The position numbers and the translations under genes are program-made. From contig JAAYUB010000077.1 of assembly GCA_012517875.1 (NCBI GenBank), forward strand, positions 1-64,000: a stretch of 64,000 nucleotides of DNA. The letters are read 5' to 3'. Every line of letters starts with the position of its first letter. The first letter of the stretch is position 1. A model generated the notes under the pieces. That model saw only the letters and a program-made list of their open reading frames with translations. It was not told the origin of the DNA and searched no databases. Below, one piece after another: positions 19,368 to 27,667 of this stretch. Source of the DNA: Acidobacteriota bacterium. GTDB taxonomy: Bacteria > Acidobacteriota > JAAYUB01.

Positions 19368-21347
19368 TCAAGACAATTTGTCGTACAGCTCCCGATAGCT
19401 TTCCCGAATGCTGAATTCGGGCTTGAAGCTGGACGTCGTGATGAGGATTTCCTTGACGAACTGGCGGACGCGGTCCATGTCCTCGCGGCGGATGCGGCCC
19501 GCCGCCAGCGCCCGCTGAATGCCGCTGAGGATCGCCTGGCGCAGGCGCACGTTGCGGGCGAACCGGAACCGGTCCACCATCTTGAAATAATCGTCCAGCG
19601 GAAAGAACAGCGGCAGCACCTGAATGACCGCGGCCTGCACCTCGGACACCTCAAACCGCTTGGCGGCGAGGGCACGCAGCCTCTGCAGGACGTCCGCATG
19701 CCCGGCCAGTTGGTCGAAGTACTGCCCGGCCAGGACCGCGGCGCCGGCGCGCACCTCAAAATACGAATCGTCCAGGCCGCGTCGAACCAGGTTCACCACC
19801 ATTCCGTAATCCACCTCCAGCTCGCGGATCGCCGCCAGCACGTTCCGGCGGATGAACCCGTTGCCGCTATCGAAAAAGCCGCAAAGTTCGGACACCTTGT
19901 CGGTGCGCTGCAACGCGCCGCACAGCTTGATGCCGCGGTTGACGATCTGCCAGTCCGTCGACTTGAGGTCGGTGTCCACTTGGATCCCGTAGTAGCGGCG
20001 GTACAGGCTTCCCGGCGGCTCGTTGCGGAGGAAGGCCGTGAGCGCGTCGATCTGCTTCTGGATCTTCAGCCCTTTGGGCAATTCGAACTCCAGCACGTAA
20101 TCCACTTCCCGTCCTTCGAGTAGGCGGCCCACCGTGTCGCAGATCTTCTCCTTGAAATCGCGGATGAAGAACTGGCCAGCCTGCTCGCCCAATCGGGTCA
20201 GGCGGGCGGGGTCCGCCAGCAACGCCAGCAGGAGGTCAAGAAACTCCCGGTGAACCACGTAATCGACGCCGTCCGGGCCCGGTCGTTCAAAGCAGACTTC
20301 GCAGCCGCCGCGTTCCGCCAGGCTGATGGCGTTGAGCTCCTGGTGGTCGCCCGGCAATCCGCGTTTGGGGATGACGATGGCCGGTTTGCCCAGCGCCGCC
20401 AGTTCGGCGAGGGTGCCGGCGCCGGCCCGCCCCACCACCAGGTCGGCGGCCTGGAGGTAATCGACGATCTGATGGAGGTACGGCATCAGGCGATATTCCA
20501 GCAGGCCGTCGGAGGAGTACCCGACCAGGCCATCCGTTTCGGGAACCGGCGCCAGAGCGATGCCGCCGCGGGTTTGCGCCAGCGTTCGGGTATCCGCCCA
20601 GGCGTCATAGTCGCCGGTGGCCAGTCCAGCCGCGTGGACCAGCACGATCCGGCGTCCGCATCGGGCGAGTTCCAGCAGCGACTCGGCGATCAGGCGGTTG
20701 ATGGAACGGGATCCCATGGATCCGCCGTACGCCAGCAGCATCAGGGCGTCCGGCGGAACGCCGAGGCGCGCGCGGATGGCTCCGCGGTCGGCGGCGGTCG
20801 TGAACACGTCCCGCACGGGATAACCGGTGTACACGCAGCGCTGGTTCCAGATGTAATACGGAGTCTCGGGGAAGCTGACCAGCACCGCATGGGCGAACAG
20901 CGAGGCGATCCGGTTCATGAGTCCCGGGTAGAGATTCTGCTCGTCCACCACCAGGCGGGACCGCACGAAGGGCCGCAGCAGGAACGAGGCCAGGGTGATG
21001 GGCGCGCTGACGTAGCCGCCCGCAGCGAGAATCAGATGTGGACGAAACTTCAGCAGGATGGGGATGGATTGCAGGACGCCCCGCCCGATGCGAAAAAGCG
21101 CCCGGGCCATCGCGGCCGGCTGCAGGCCGCTCCACGGGGCGCTGTCGATGTAGCGGATCGGCAGCCCATGAGCCGGGACGATCCGTTCCTCGGCCCGGCC
21201 GCGGATCCCCACGTACAGGACGTCGCCGATGGGGAACCGGCTCCGGAGTATCTCGAGGAGGGCCAGCGGAGGATACACGTGACCGCCGGTACCGCCACCG
21301 GTCAACAGCACCTTCATTGTTCCGGGATGCTTCTGTTGGTCGCTCAT
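19368..21347 (-). CDS. murG: MurG glycosyltransferase with helical C-terminal extension
   Basis: A 659-residue protein, almost twice the usual MurG length (about 355). Residues 11-365 are MurG: LLTGGGTGGHVYPPLALLE, AAGGYVSAPITLASF near 108, VVDEQNLYPGLMNR near 135, YGGSMGSRSINR near 205, VVGRAGAGTLAELAALGKPAIVIP near 290 and DHQELNA. This enzyme adds GlcNAc to lipid I on the inner membrane face. Residues 380-659 hold no glycosyltransferase motif but show repeated amphipathic helices, resembling HEAT-like repeats (for example FIRRNVLAAIRELEVDYGM and YFEVRAGAAVLAGQYFDQL). ATG 21347 has a weak ribosome site; internal ATG 21317 (MKVLLTGG) is an alternative. Confidence 0.9.
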   Translation of the reverse strand: MSDQQKHPGTMKVLLTGGGTGGHVYPPLALLEILRSRFPIGDVLYVGIRGRAEERIVPAHGLPIRYIDSAPWSGLQPAAMARALFRIGRGVLQSIPILLKFRPHLILAAGGYVSAPITLASFLLRPFVRSRLVVDEQNLYPGLMNRIASLFAHAVLVSFPETPYYIWNQRCVYTGYPVRDVFTTAADRGAIRARLGVPPDALMLLAYGGSMGSRSINRLIAESLLELARCGRRIVLVHAAGLATGDYDAWADTRTLAQTRGGIALAPVPETDGLVGYSSDGLLEYRLMPYLHQIVDYLQAADLVVGRAGAGTLAELAALGKPAIVIPKRGLPGDHQELNAISLAERGGCEVCFERPGPDGVDYVVHREFLDLLLALLADPARLTRLGEQAGQFFIRDFKEKICDTVGRLLEGREVDYVLEFELPKGLKIQKQIDALTAFLRNEPPGSLYRRYYGIQVDTDLKSTDWQIVNRGIKLCGALQRTDKVSELCGFFDSGNGFIRRNVLAAIRELEVDYGMVVNLVRRGLDDSYFEVRAGAAVLAGQYFDQLAGHADVLQRLRALAAKRFEVSEVQAAVIQVLPLFFPLDDYFKMVDRFRFARNVRLRQAILSGIQRALAAGRIRREDMDRVRQFVKEILITTSSFKPEFSIRESYRELYDKLS

Positions 21348-21382
21348 CCGTACGCGCCGGGCTGGAACTCAGCTACCGTGGC

Positions 21383-21411
21383 AACATAACCCAAAGCGCC
21401 GTCCTTTGCAA
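21383..21411 (-). promoter_or_regulatory. Promoter candidate for murG
   Basis: On the minus strand, TTGCAA (21411-21406) and TATGTT (21388-21383) are separated by 17 bp, and the -10 box ends 36 bp before the murG ATG. Each hexamer matches consensus at 4 of 6 positions. It faces away from the nuoA promoter in the same intergenic region. Confidence 0.45.
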
Positions 21412-21496
21412 CTGTGTTGCGCTGGCCGGAGAAAAGGCGCCCCCCGGACGCCGGGGCCGTCGCAGGCCGTCCGGATCAAGATCGCTGAATTTTTAA

Positions 21497-21526
21497 TTGT
21501 CAAATCTTCAACGGTGACAGTACAAT
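21497..21526 (+). promoter_or_regulatory. Sigma-70-like promoter for nuo operon
   Basis: TTGTCA (21497-21502) and TACAAT (21521-21526) each match consensus at 5 of 6 positions with an 18-bp spacer. An AT-rich stretch (TTTTTAATTG) overlaps the -35. The nuoA ATG follows 36 bp later. Confidence 0.65.
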
Positions 21527-21562
21527 GGCCCTCGGATCCACCCTCGACGCGAGGACACCGGC

Positions 21563-21922
21563 ATGACGGACCCGACAGCCATCTCGATCTTGACATATCT
21601 GGGGATCGTCGGCGGATTGGTCGCCTTCATGATCGCCGGGTCGGTCCTGCTCGGCCCCCGGCGCCGCTCGCCTGTCAAGGACGAGCCGTTCGAATGCGGC
21701 GTCGGCGACATCCAGCCCTTCTCGGGCCGCTTCACCATCAAGTTCTATCTGGTCGCGCTGCTCTTTCTGCTGTTCGACGTGGAAATCGCCTTCCTCTATC
21801 CCTGGGCGACTGTCTTCAAGAAGCTCGGCGTGTTCGGTCTCGTCGAGATGGGAGTGTTCCTCACCGTGGTGGTCGCCGGCCTGGTCTATGCCTGGAAGAA
21901 AGGAGCGCTGCTGTGGGATTGA
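21563..21922 (+). CDS. nuoA: NADH-quinone oxidoreductase subunit A
   Basis: A 119-residue membrane subunit of complex I with three hydrophobic segments. The conserved KDEPFECGVGDIQPFSGRF loop near residues 38-57 carries the family Cys. FYLVALLFLLFDVEIAFLYPW near 60-80 is the second membrane helix with its conserved acidic residue. It is the first gene of the operon, with GAGG 8 bases ahead of the ATG. Confidence 0.96.
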   Translation: MTDPTAISILTYLGIVGGLVAFMIAGSVLLGPRRRSPVKDEPFECGVGDIQPFSGRFTIKFYLVALLFLLFDVEIAFLYPWATVFKKLGVFGLVEMGVFLTVVVAGLVYAWKKGALLWD

Positions 21923-22401
21923 AGCGGATCGTCACCCGTGTTTTCGGTGACGACAGCTTCGTCACCACCAAGCTGGATGCCGCCATCGGCTGGTCGCGCA
22001 AGTACTCGCTCTTCATGTACCCGTTCGTCACCGCCTGTTGCGGCATGGAATACATGTCGGTGTCGAGCTCCCATTACGACCTGGACCGATTCGGTGCGGC
22101 GTTCCCCCGCTTTTCGCCCCGGCAGGCCGATGTGCTCATCGTGGTGGGCACCATCTCCCACAAGATCGCGCCTGTCCTCACCCGGGTCTATGAGCAAATG
22201 ACCGAGCCGAAATGGGTGATCGCCTTCGGCGTCTGCACCTGCACCGGCGGTTTCTACGACAACTACGCCACGGTCCAGGGGATCGACACCCTCATTCCCG
22301 TGGACATCTACATCCCGGGGTGCCCGCCACGTCCCGAAACCGTCATCCAGGGCATCATGATGCTGCAGGAAAAGATCCAGAAACAGCGGCAGGAGTATTG
22401 A
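21913..22401 (+). CDS. nuoB: NADH-quinone oxidoreductase subunit B
   Basis: A 162-residue subunit that binds the terminal N2 4Fe-4S cluster next to the quinone site. The four ligands are visible: the adjacent pair in TACCGMEYMS near residue 38, the Cys of FGVCTCTGGF near 102, and PGCPPRPE near 134. The start is GTG 21913, with AGGAG 7 bases ahead, overlapping the nuoA stop by 10 bp. It couples electron transfer to the membrane arm through NuoD and NuoH. Confidence 0.95.
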   Translation: MGLKRIVTRVFGDDSFVTTKLDAAIGWSRKYSLFMYPFVTACCGMEYMSVSSSHYDLDRFGAAFPRFSPRQADVLIVVGTISHKIAPVLTRVYEQMTEPKWVIAFGVCTCTGGFYDNYATVQGIDTLIPVDIYIPGCPPRPETVIQGIMMLQEKIQKQRQEY

Positions 22402-22403
22402 GC

Positions 22404-22880
22404 ATGGGCCGCGCCACCGAGATCCTTCGCGCCCGGTTCGCCGACTGCTTCCTCGATGCCCACGAGCAGCACGGCGACGAAACCGTCGTGCTCCGCCCCG
22501 AGGGGATCGCGCCGGTCGCCGCGTTTCTCCGATCCGACGCCGAGCTCCAGTTCAACGTCCTGATGGACGTGACCGCCGTCGACTACCCCGGCCGGACGCC
22601 CCGCTTCGAGGTGGTATACCACTTCTACTCCCTGCCCCGCCGGGCCCGCCTGCGCGTCAAGCTCCCGGTGCCCGAGGAACAGCCGGAGGTGGACTCCCTG
22701 ACCCCGCTCTGGAAAAGCGCCAACTGGTACGAGCGGGAGGTCTGGGACATGTTCGGCATCCGCTTCCGGGGGCATCCGAATCTGAAGCGGATTCTCATGT
22801 ACGAGGGATTCGAGGGACACCCGCTCCGCAAAGACTATCCGATCAAGAAGCGTCAGCCGCTGATCGGACCCATGAATTGA
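22404..22880 (+). CDS. nuoC: NADH-quinone oxidoreductase subunit C
   Basis: A 158-residue peripheral subunit. The family block ANWYEREVWDMFGIRFRGHPNLKRILM is near residues 108-134, followed by FEGHPLRKDYP. The N-terminus is short and variable, as is normal. AGGAG is 8 bases ahead of ATG 22404 and only 2 bp separate it from nuoB. It is separate from NuoD here, unlike the fused NuoCD of E. coli. Confidence 0.94.
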   Translation: MGRATEILRARFADCFLDAHEQHGDETVVLRPEGIAPVAAFLRSDAELQFNVLMDVTAVDYPGRTPRFEVVYHFYSLPRRARLRVKLPVPEEQPEVDSLTPLWKSANWYEREVWDMFGIRFRGHPNLKRILMYEGFEGHPLRKDYPIKKRQPLIGPMN

Positions 22881-22886
22881 GGATGT

Positions 22887-24278
22887 ATGGCGGACGACAT
22901 GAAGCAGGAACCCGCGGTCGAACGCCGCGACAACCCGGTGGCGGCCGCCGCCGAGGACGACGATGCCCGCCGGATGGTAATCAACATCGGCCCGTCGCAT
23001 CCGGCGATGCACGGCATCATCCGCATCATGACCGAGCTCGAAGGGGAGACGGTCCGCAAGGCCGAGATCGAAATCGGCTACCTGCACCGGGCGTTCGAGA
23101 AGAGCGCCGAGCACGTGGGCTGGAACGGCGTCATGCCGTACACCGACCGGCTGAATTACGTCTCGCCTCTGATCAATAACTTCGGGTACTGCATGGCAGT
23201 GGAGAAACTGATGGGCATCCGTCCGCCGGAGCGGGCGGAGTACATCCGCACCCTCATGGCCGAGCTGTCCCGCGTCGGCGACCACCTCACCTGCGTCGGC
23301 GCCTCGGCCATGGAGCTGAACGCCTTCACCGCGTTTCTTTACTTCATGGCCGCCCGCGAACTCATCTACGAGCTGGTGGAAGACGTCACCGGCGCCCGAA
23401 TCACCATCGCCTACGGCCGGGTGGGCGGCGTCCGCGCCGACCTCCCTGAGGGGTTCATCCCAAAGGCGCTCGGTTTCTTTAAGACCATCCGGAAGAACAT
23501 CGCCGAGGTGCACGGCCTGCTGACTCGCAACCGGATCTTCTACGACCGGATGCGCGACACCGGTGTGATCTGCGCCGCCGACGCCCTCGACTACGGCATC
23601 ATGGGCCCCTTCCTCCGCAGCACCGGAGTCGCCCACGACCTACGCAAGGCTGAACCGTACCACATGTACTCCCGGGTGGAATTCACCGTGCCCACCGGCA
23701 CACGGGGCGACAACTACGACCGGTACCTCGTCCGAATGGAGGAAATGGAGCAGAGCCTGCGCATCTGCGAGCAGTGCTTCAAGCAGATGGAGCCCGGCGC
23801 CCATCAGGCGGACATCCCGCCCGAGTACATCGACGCCAACCAGATGGTGGACGCGGCCAAGCATGCCCAAACCGAATGTCTGATCGACCGGGAGGCCCGC
23901 CTCAGCCCGAACATGGAGGGGCAGGAGCACCGCCACAAACGCCAGGTGATCGCCGACGACAAAACCGCGGCCATGCCCTCTCTGGGCAAGACGTACGGCA
24001 ACATCGAGTCGCTGATGAACCATTTCATGCTCGTCATGAACTGTCACGGCATTCGTCCGCCCGCCGGCGAGGCCTACGCCGCGGTGGAGGGCGCCAACGG
24101 CGAGCTGGGTTTCTACGTGGTGAGCGATGGCACCGGCTATCCCTACCGGGTGCGGGTGCATCCGCCTTGCTTCCCCATTCTGGCATCACTAGAGAAAGTC
24201 CTGGTTGGCGGCATGGTGGCCGACATCATCGCCACCTTCGGCAGTGTCAACATGATCGGTGGAGAGCTGGACCGGTGA
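22887..24278 (+). CDS. nuoD: NADH-quinone oxidoreductase subunit D
   Basis: A 463-residue, 49-kDa-type subunit forming the quinone-binding pocket. INIGPSHPAMHGIIRI near residue 33 holds the conserved His near the quinone, and EIGYLHRAFEKSAE near 62 and MNCHGIRPPAGEAY near 385 are family blocks. It ends with GSVNMIGGELDR, equivalent to the usual end ...GEVDR. A 30-residue acidic and Ala-rich N-terminal tail precedes the fold and may start a little later. Confidence 0.95.
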   Translation: MADDMKQEPAVERRDNPVAAAAEDDDARRMVINIGPSHPAMHGIIRIMTELEGETVRKAEIEIGYLHRAFEKSAEHVGWNGVMPYTDRLNYVSPLINNFGYCMAVEKLMGIRPPERAEYIRTLMAELSRVGDHLTCVGASAMELNAFTAFLYFMAARELIYELVEDVTGARITIAYGRVGGVRADLPEGFIPKALGFFKTIRKNIAEVHGLLTRNRIFYDRMRDTGVICAADALDYGIMGPFLRSTGVAHDLRKAEPYHMYSRVEFTVPTGTRGDNYDRYLVRMEEMEQSLRICEQCFKQMEPGAHQADIPPEYIDANQMVDAAKHAQTECLIDREARLSPNMEGQEHRHKRQVIADDKTAAMPSLGKTYGNIESLMNHFMLVMNCHGIRPPAGEAYAAVEGANGELGFYVVSDGTGYPYRVRVHPPCFPILASLEKVLVGGMVADIIATFGSVNMIGGELDR

Positions 24279-24317
24279 GCCGGTCGACCACCGGCCGGCA
24301 CGCGCAAGGATGACGTC

Positions 24318-24785
24318 ATGGAGCTTTCGGACCAGTTGAAACAGACTCTCGACGCGCTCAAGGAACAGTTCCCGAAGGGGCTCAGCGTTCTGATGCCCGC
24401 CCTGCACGCCGTCCAGGCGGAGCACAACCACATCCCACCGGAGCTGGAGCAGCCGCTCGCCGCCTATCTGGGCGTCCCCGCCGAGATCGTCCATGAGGTG
24501 AGCACGTTTTATTTCATGTTCCACACCCGGCCGGTGGGCCGCCACCACATCTACATCTGCGGCAATCTGTCCTGCTGGCTGCGCGGCGCCGAGACGCTGC
24601 GCGACCACCTGGCCGATCGTCTGGGTATCCAGCCGGGCGAAACGACATCCGACGGCCGGGTCACCCTGTCGGTGGTCGAGTGTCTCGGCATGTGCGACCA
24701 CGCCCCGGTCATGCTGCTGGACGGCGAGTTCCACCCGGACCTGACGGTGGAGAAAGTCGACCGGATTCTGGCCGGTCTGTCATAG
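24318..24785 (+). CDS. nuoE: NADH-quinone oxidoreductase subunit E
   Basis: A 155-residue thioredoxin-fold 2Fe-2S subunit. Cluster ligands are visible as CGNLSC near residue 77 and CLGMCDHAPVM near 118. The N-terminal helical domain includes SVLMPALHAVQAEHNHIP near 28. It forms the NADH-oxidising module with NuoF and NuoG. The gap of 39 bp after nuoD is the longest within nuoA-F. Confidence 0.94.
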   Translation: MELSDQLKQTLDALKEQFPKGLSVLMPALHAVQAEHNHIPPELEQPLAAYLGVPAEIVHEVSTFYFMFHTRPVGRHHIYICGNLSCWLRGAETLRDHLADRLGIQPGETTSDGRVTLSVVECLGMCDHAPVMLLDGEFHPDLTVEKVDRILAGLS

Positions 24786-24791
24786 AGGACT

Positions 24792-26069
24792 ATGAGCGAA
24801 CGCATCCTGAGCAAGCGGTTCGGACTGGCGGATTCCCACACCATCGGGGTCTACGAAGCCACCGGCGGCTACGCCACGGCGCGGCGGGTGCTACAGGAGC
24901 TGACGCCGGCCCAGGTGACCGACGAGGTAAAGAAGTCGAACCTGCGCGGCCGCGGCGGCGCAGGTTTTCCGACCGGCTTGAAGTGGTCCTTCATCCCCAG
25001 AGACACAGACCGGCCGGTGTACCTGTGCGTTAACGCCGACGAGAGCGAGCCGGGCACGTTCAAGGACCGGCACATCATGGAGCAGGATCCTCACCTGCTG
25101 TTGGAAGGGATCATTATCTCCGCCTACGCCATCGGCTGCCACCAGGCGTACATTTACATCCGCGGCGAGTACATTCCCCAGATCCGCCGGCTGCGGGCGG
25201 CCATCCAGGAAGCCTACGGCCGGGGCTGTCTCGGCCGGCGGATTCTTGGCAGCGGCTTCGACCTCGAGGTCGCGGTCTTCACCGGCGCCGGGGCGTACAT
25301 CTGCGGCGAGGAGACGGCGCTCCTCGAATCGCTCGAGGGGAAGAAGGGATATCCGCGTCTGAAACCGCCCTTCCCCGCCGTGGTGGGCCTGTACGGCTGC
25401 CCCACCATCATCAACAACGTCGAGACGCTGGCGAACGTGCCTGCGATTCTGGAGAAGGGCGGCGACTGGTTCGCCGCCGTCGGCGCGAACAGCAGCGGCG
25501 GCACCCGCCTCTTCGGTGTAAGCGGCCACGTGACCCGGCCGGGCGTTTACGAGCGCCCCATGGGCTATTCCCTCAAGCAGTTGATCTTCAAGGATGCCGG
25601 CGGCATTCTCGACGGGCGCACCCTCAAGGCGGTCATTCCCGGCGGCTCGTCGGTACCGGTGCTGCGCGCCGACGAGATCGACATCGCCCTCGATTTCGAA
25701 AGCGTCGCTGCCGCCGGCTCCATGCTGGGATCGGCCGGCGTAATCGTCATGCACGACGGCACCTGCATGGTCCGGGCCTTGCAGCGCCTGATCCATTTTT
25801 ACAAGGACGAGTCGTGCGGCCAGTGTTCGCCGTGCCGGGAGGGAACCGGCTGGCTGCTCAAGATCATCAACCGGATCATCCGCGGCGACGGCCGGCCCGA
25901 GGACGTCGACGTGATGCGCGACGTCGCCGAAGGTATCCTGGGGAACACGATCTGCCCGCTGGGTGACGCCGCGGCCCTGCCGGTCATCAGCTTCGTGACG
26001 AAATTTCGCGACGAGTTCGAGCACTTCGTCCGGCACAAGCGGTCCGCAGTGCTCGCGCCGGTCAAATAG
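24792..26069 (+). CDS. nuoF: NADH-quinone oxidoreductase subunit F
   Basis: A 425-residue FMN- and NADH-binding subunit. LRGRGGAGFPTGLKWSF near residue 50 is the NADH/FMN site, DESEPGTFKDR near 78 and GAGAYICGEETALLESLEG near 163 complete it. DESCGQCSPCREGT near 337, with a later Cys in NTICPLGD near 382, binds the N3 4Fe-4S cluster. Length and order are normal. It is 6 bp after nuoE. Confidence 0.96.
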   Translation: MSERILSKRFGLADSHTIGVYEATGGYATARRVLQELTPAQVTDEVKKSNLRGRGGAGFPTGLKWSFIPRDTDRPVYLCVNADESEPGTFKDRHIMEQDPHLLLEGIIISAYAIGCHQAYIYIRGEYIPQIRRLRAAIQEAYGRGCLGRRILGSGFDLEVAVFTGAGAYICGEETALLESLEGKKGYPRLKPPFPAVVGLYGCPTIINNVETLANVPAILEKGGDWFAAVGANSSGGTRLFGVSGHVTRPGVYERPMGYSLKQLIFKDAGGILDGRTLKAVIPGGSSVPVLRADEIDIALDFESVAAAGSMLGSAGVIVMHDGTCMVRALQRLIHFYKDESCGQCSPCREGTGWLLKIINRIIRGDGRPEDVDVMRDVAEGILGNTICPLGDAAALPVISFVTKFRDEFEHFVRHKRSAVLAPVK

Positions 26070-26071
26070 CC

Positions 26072-27667
26072 ATGGACAAGGTCACCGTCACCATCAACGG
26101 ACGCTCCTTCGAAGCCAGGCCCGGCCAGTCGGTCCTGCAAACCGCCCTGGAAAACGGCATTCACATCCCGCACTACTGCTTCCATCCCGGCTTACCGGTC
26201 GCGGGCAACTGCCGGATGTGCCTCGTCGAGATCGAAGGCGTTCCGAAGCTGCAGATCGCGTGCGGTACGACGGTGCGCGACGGCATGGTGATCCGGTCCG
26301 ACAACGACCGTGTCCGCCAAGCGGTCCGCCACGTGCTCGAGTTCCTGCTCATCAACCACCCCGTGGACTGCCCCGTCTGCGACCAGGCCGGCGAATGCGG
26401 CCTCCAGGAATACTACATGCTGGTGGGCCGGTACGACAGCCGGTTTGCCGAAAACAAAGTGGTCAAACACAAGAAGGCCTCCCCCATCGGCCGCTGGGTG
26501 ATGCTGGACCAGGAACGGTGCATCCTGTGTTCGCGGTGTGTGCGCTTCACCCGCGAAATCACCAAGACCAACGAGATGGCGATCTTCAACCGCGGCGACC
26601 ACGCCGAGATCGACGTCTTTCCCGGCGGCGAGCTCCACAACCGGTATTCGGCCAACATCGTGGACATCTGCCCCGTCGGCGCGCTGACCTGCCGGGATTT
26701 TCGGTTCCGCTGCCGCGTCTGGTACCTGAAGCAGGCGCCGTCGGTCTGCCCCGGTTGCGCCCGCGGCTGCAACATCGCCATCCACTTCAATCCCGAGCGG
26801 CCGCATCACGCCGGCGGCCGCCGTGTCCTGCGGTTCAAACCGCGCCCCAATCCGCACGTCAACGCGTTCTGGCTCTGTGACGACGGGCGCTACAGCTACC
26901 CGTTCATCGACGATCACCGCCTGCGGTTCGCCGCGCTGCGCGAGGAAGGCGGCGTCCGACAGCTCTACCTCAGGGACGCCCTGGACCGACTGGCCGACTG
27001 GCTGCGGTCTTCCCACGCCGGCCGGACCGCGTACCTCCTGTCGGCGGACGCCTCCAACGAAGAGTTGTTCGCCGCCCGCAAGCTGTTGCGCGACGCGCTG
27101 GGCGTCCGCTGTCTGCTCCCCGACACGGGCCTGCGGACCGGCGACGCCGACGACTTCCTGATCTGTGAGGACAAGCATCCCAACAGTCGCGGCGCCCGGA
27201 TTCTATTCGGCCTCGGCGAGAGCGACCCGGTCTCCCCGGAGCGGCTCGAGGCCGTGCTCGGCGCCGAGCCGCCCGAGCTGCTGCTGGTCAATCGGGCGGA
27301 TCTGCCCGGCCCCCTGCGGGACAAAATCCTCGCCGCGGGCACGCGCCTCGTCTTTCTGGGCACCAATGACAACGCGACGGCCGCAGCCGCCCATCTCGTC
27401 GTACCTCTGGCCGTCTTCGCCGAACAGGCAGGCACGTTCACCAATATCGAGGGTCGGGTGCAGAAGTTCGAGCTGGCCGTGCCGCCCCTGGGCGATGCGG
27501 CGCCGGAATGGTCGGTCCACCAGGGGCTGGCCGAGCGCCTCAGCGTTGATCTGGCATTCCCGGGCCCCGCGGCCATCTTCCGCCAGCTGGCCGCGGAAGT
27601 GGACGCGTTCAGGGGCCTGAGCCACGAAAGTCTGACACCCCATGGAGCCATGATCCGCCATGAGTGA
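26072..27667 (+). CDS. nuoG: NADH-quinone oxidoreductase subunit G (short form)
   Basis: A 531-residue subunit, shorter than most NuoG proteins (about 700-900). The N-terminal 2Fe-2S ferredoxin domain has CFHPGLPVAGNCRMC near 34-48. The His-Cys cluster domain has HPVDCPVCDQAGECGLQ near 95, then CILCSRCVRF near 150 and DICPVGALTCRDF near 198. A further CPGCARGCN near 228 resembles the N7/molybdopterin-type Fe4S4 motif. The remaining part is a reduced, non-catalytic molybdopterin-like region with LVVPLAVFAEQAGTFTNIEGR. Its stop overlaps the nuoH start by 8 bp. Confidence 0.93.
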   Translation: MDKVTVTINGRSFEARPGQSVLQTALENGIHIPHYCFHPGLPVAGNCRMCLVEIEGVPKLQIACGTTVRDGMVIRSDNDRVRQAVRHVLEFLLINHPVDCPVCDQAGECGLQEYYMLVGRYDSRFAENKVVKHKKASPIGRWVMLDQERCILCSRCVRFTREITKTNEMAIFNRGDHAEIDVFPGGELHNRYSANIVDICPVGALTCRDFRFRCRVWYLKQAPSVCPGCARGCNIAIHFNPERPHHAGGRRVLRFKPRPNPHVNAFWLCDDGRYSYPFIDDHRLRFAALREEGGVRQLYLRDALDRLADWLRSSHAGRTAYLLSADASNEELFAARKLLRDALGVRCLLPDTGLRTGDADDFLICEDKHPNSRGARILFGLGESDPVSPERLEAVLGAEPPELLLVNRADLPGPLRDKILAAGTRLVFLGTNDNATAAAAHLVVPLAVFAEQAGTFTNIEGRVQKFELAVPPLGDAAPEWSVHQGLAERLSVDLAFPGPAAIFRQLAAEVDAFRGLSHESLTPHGAMIRHE

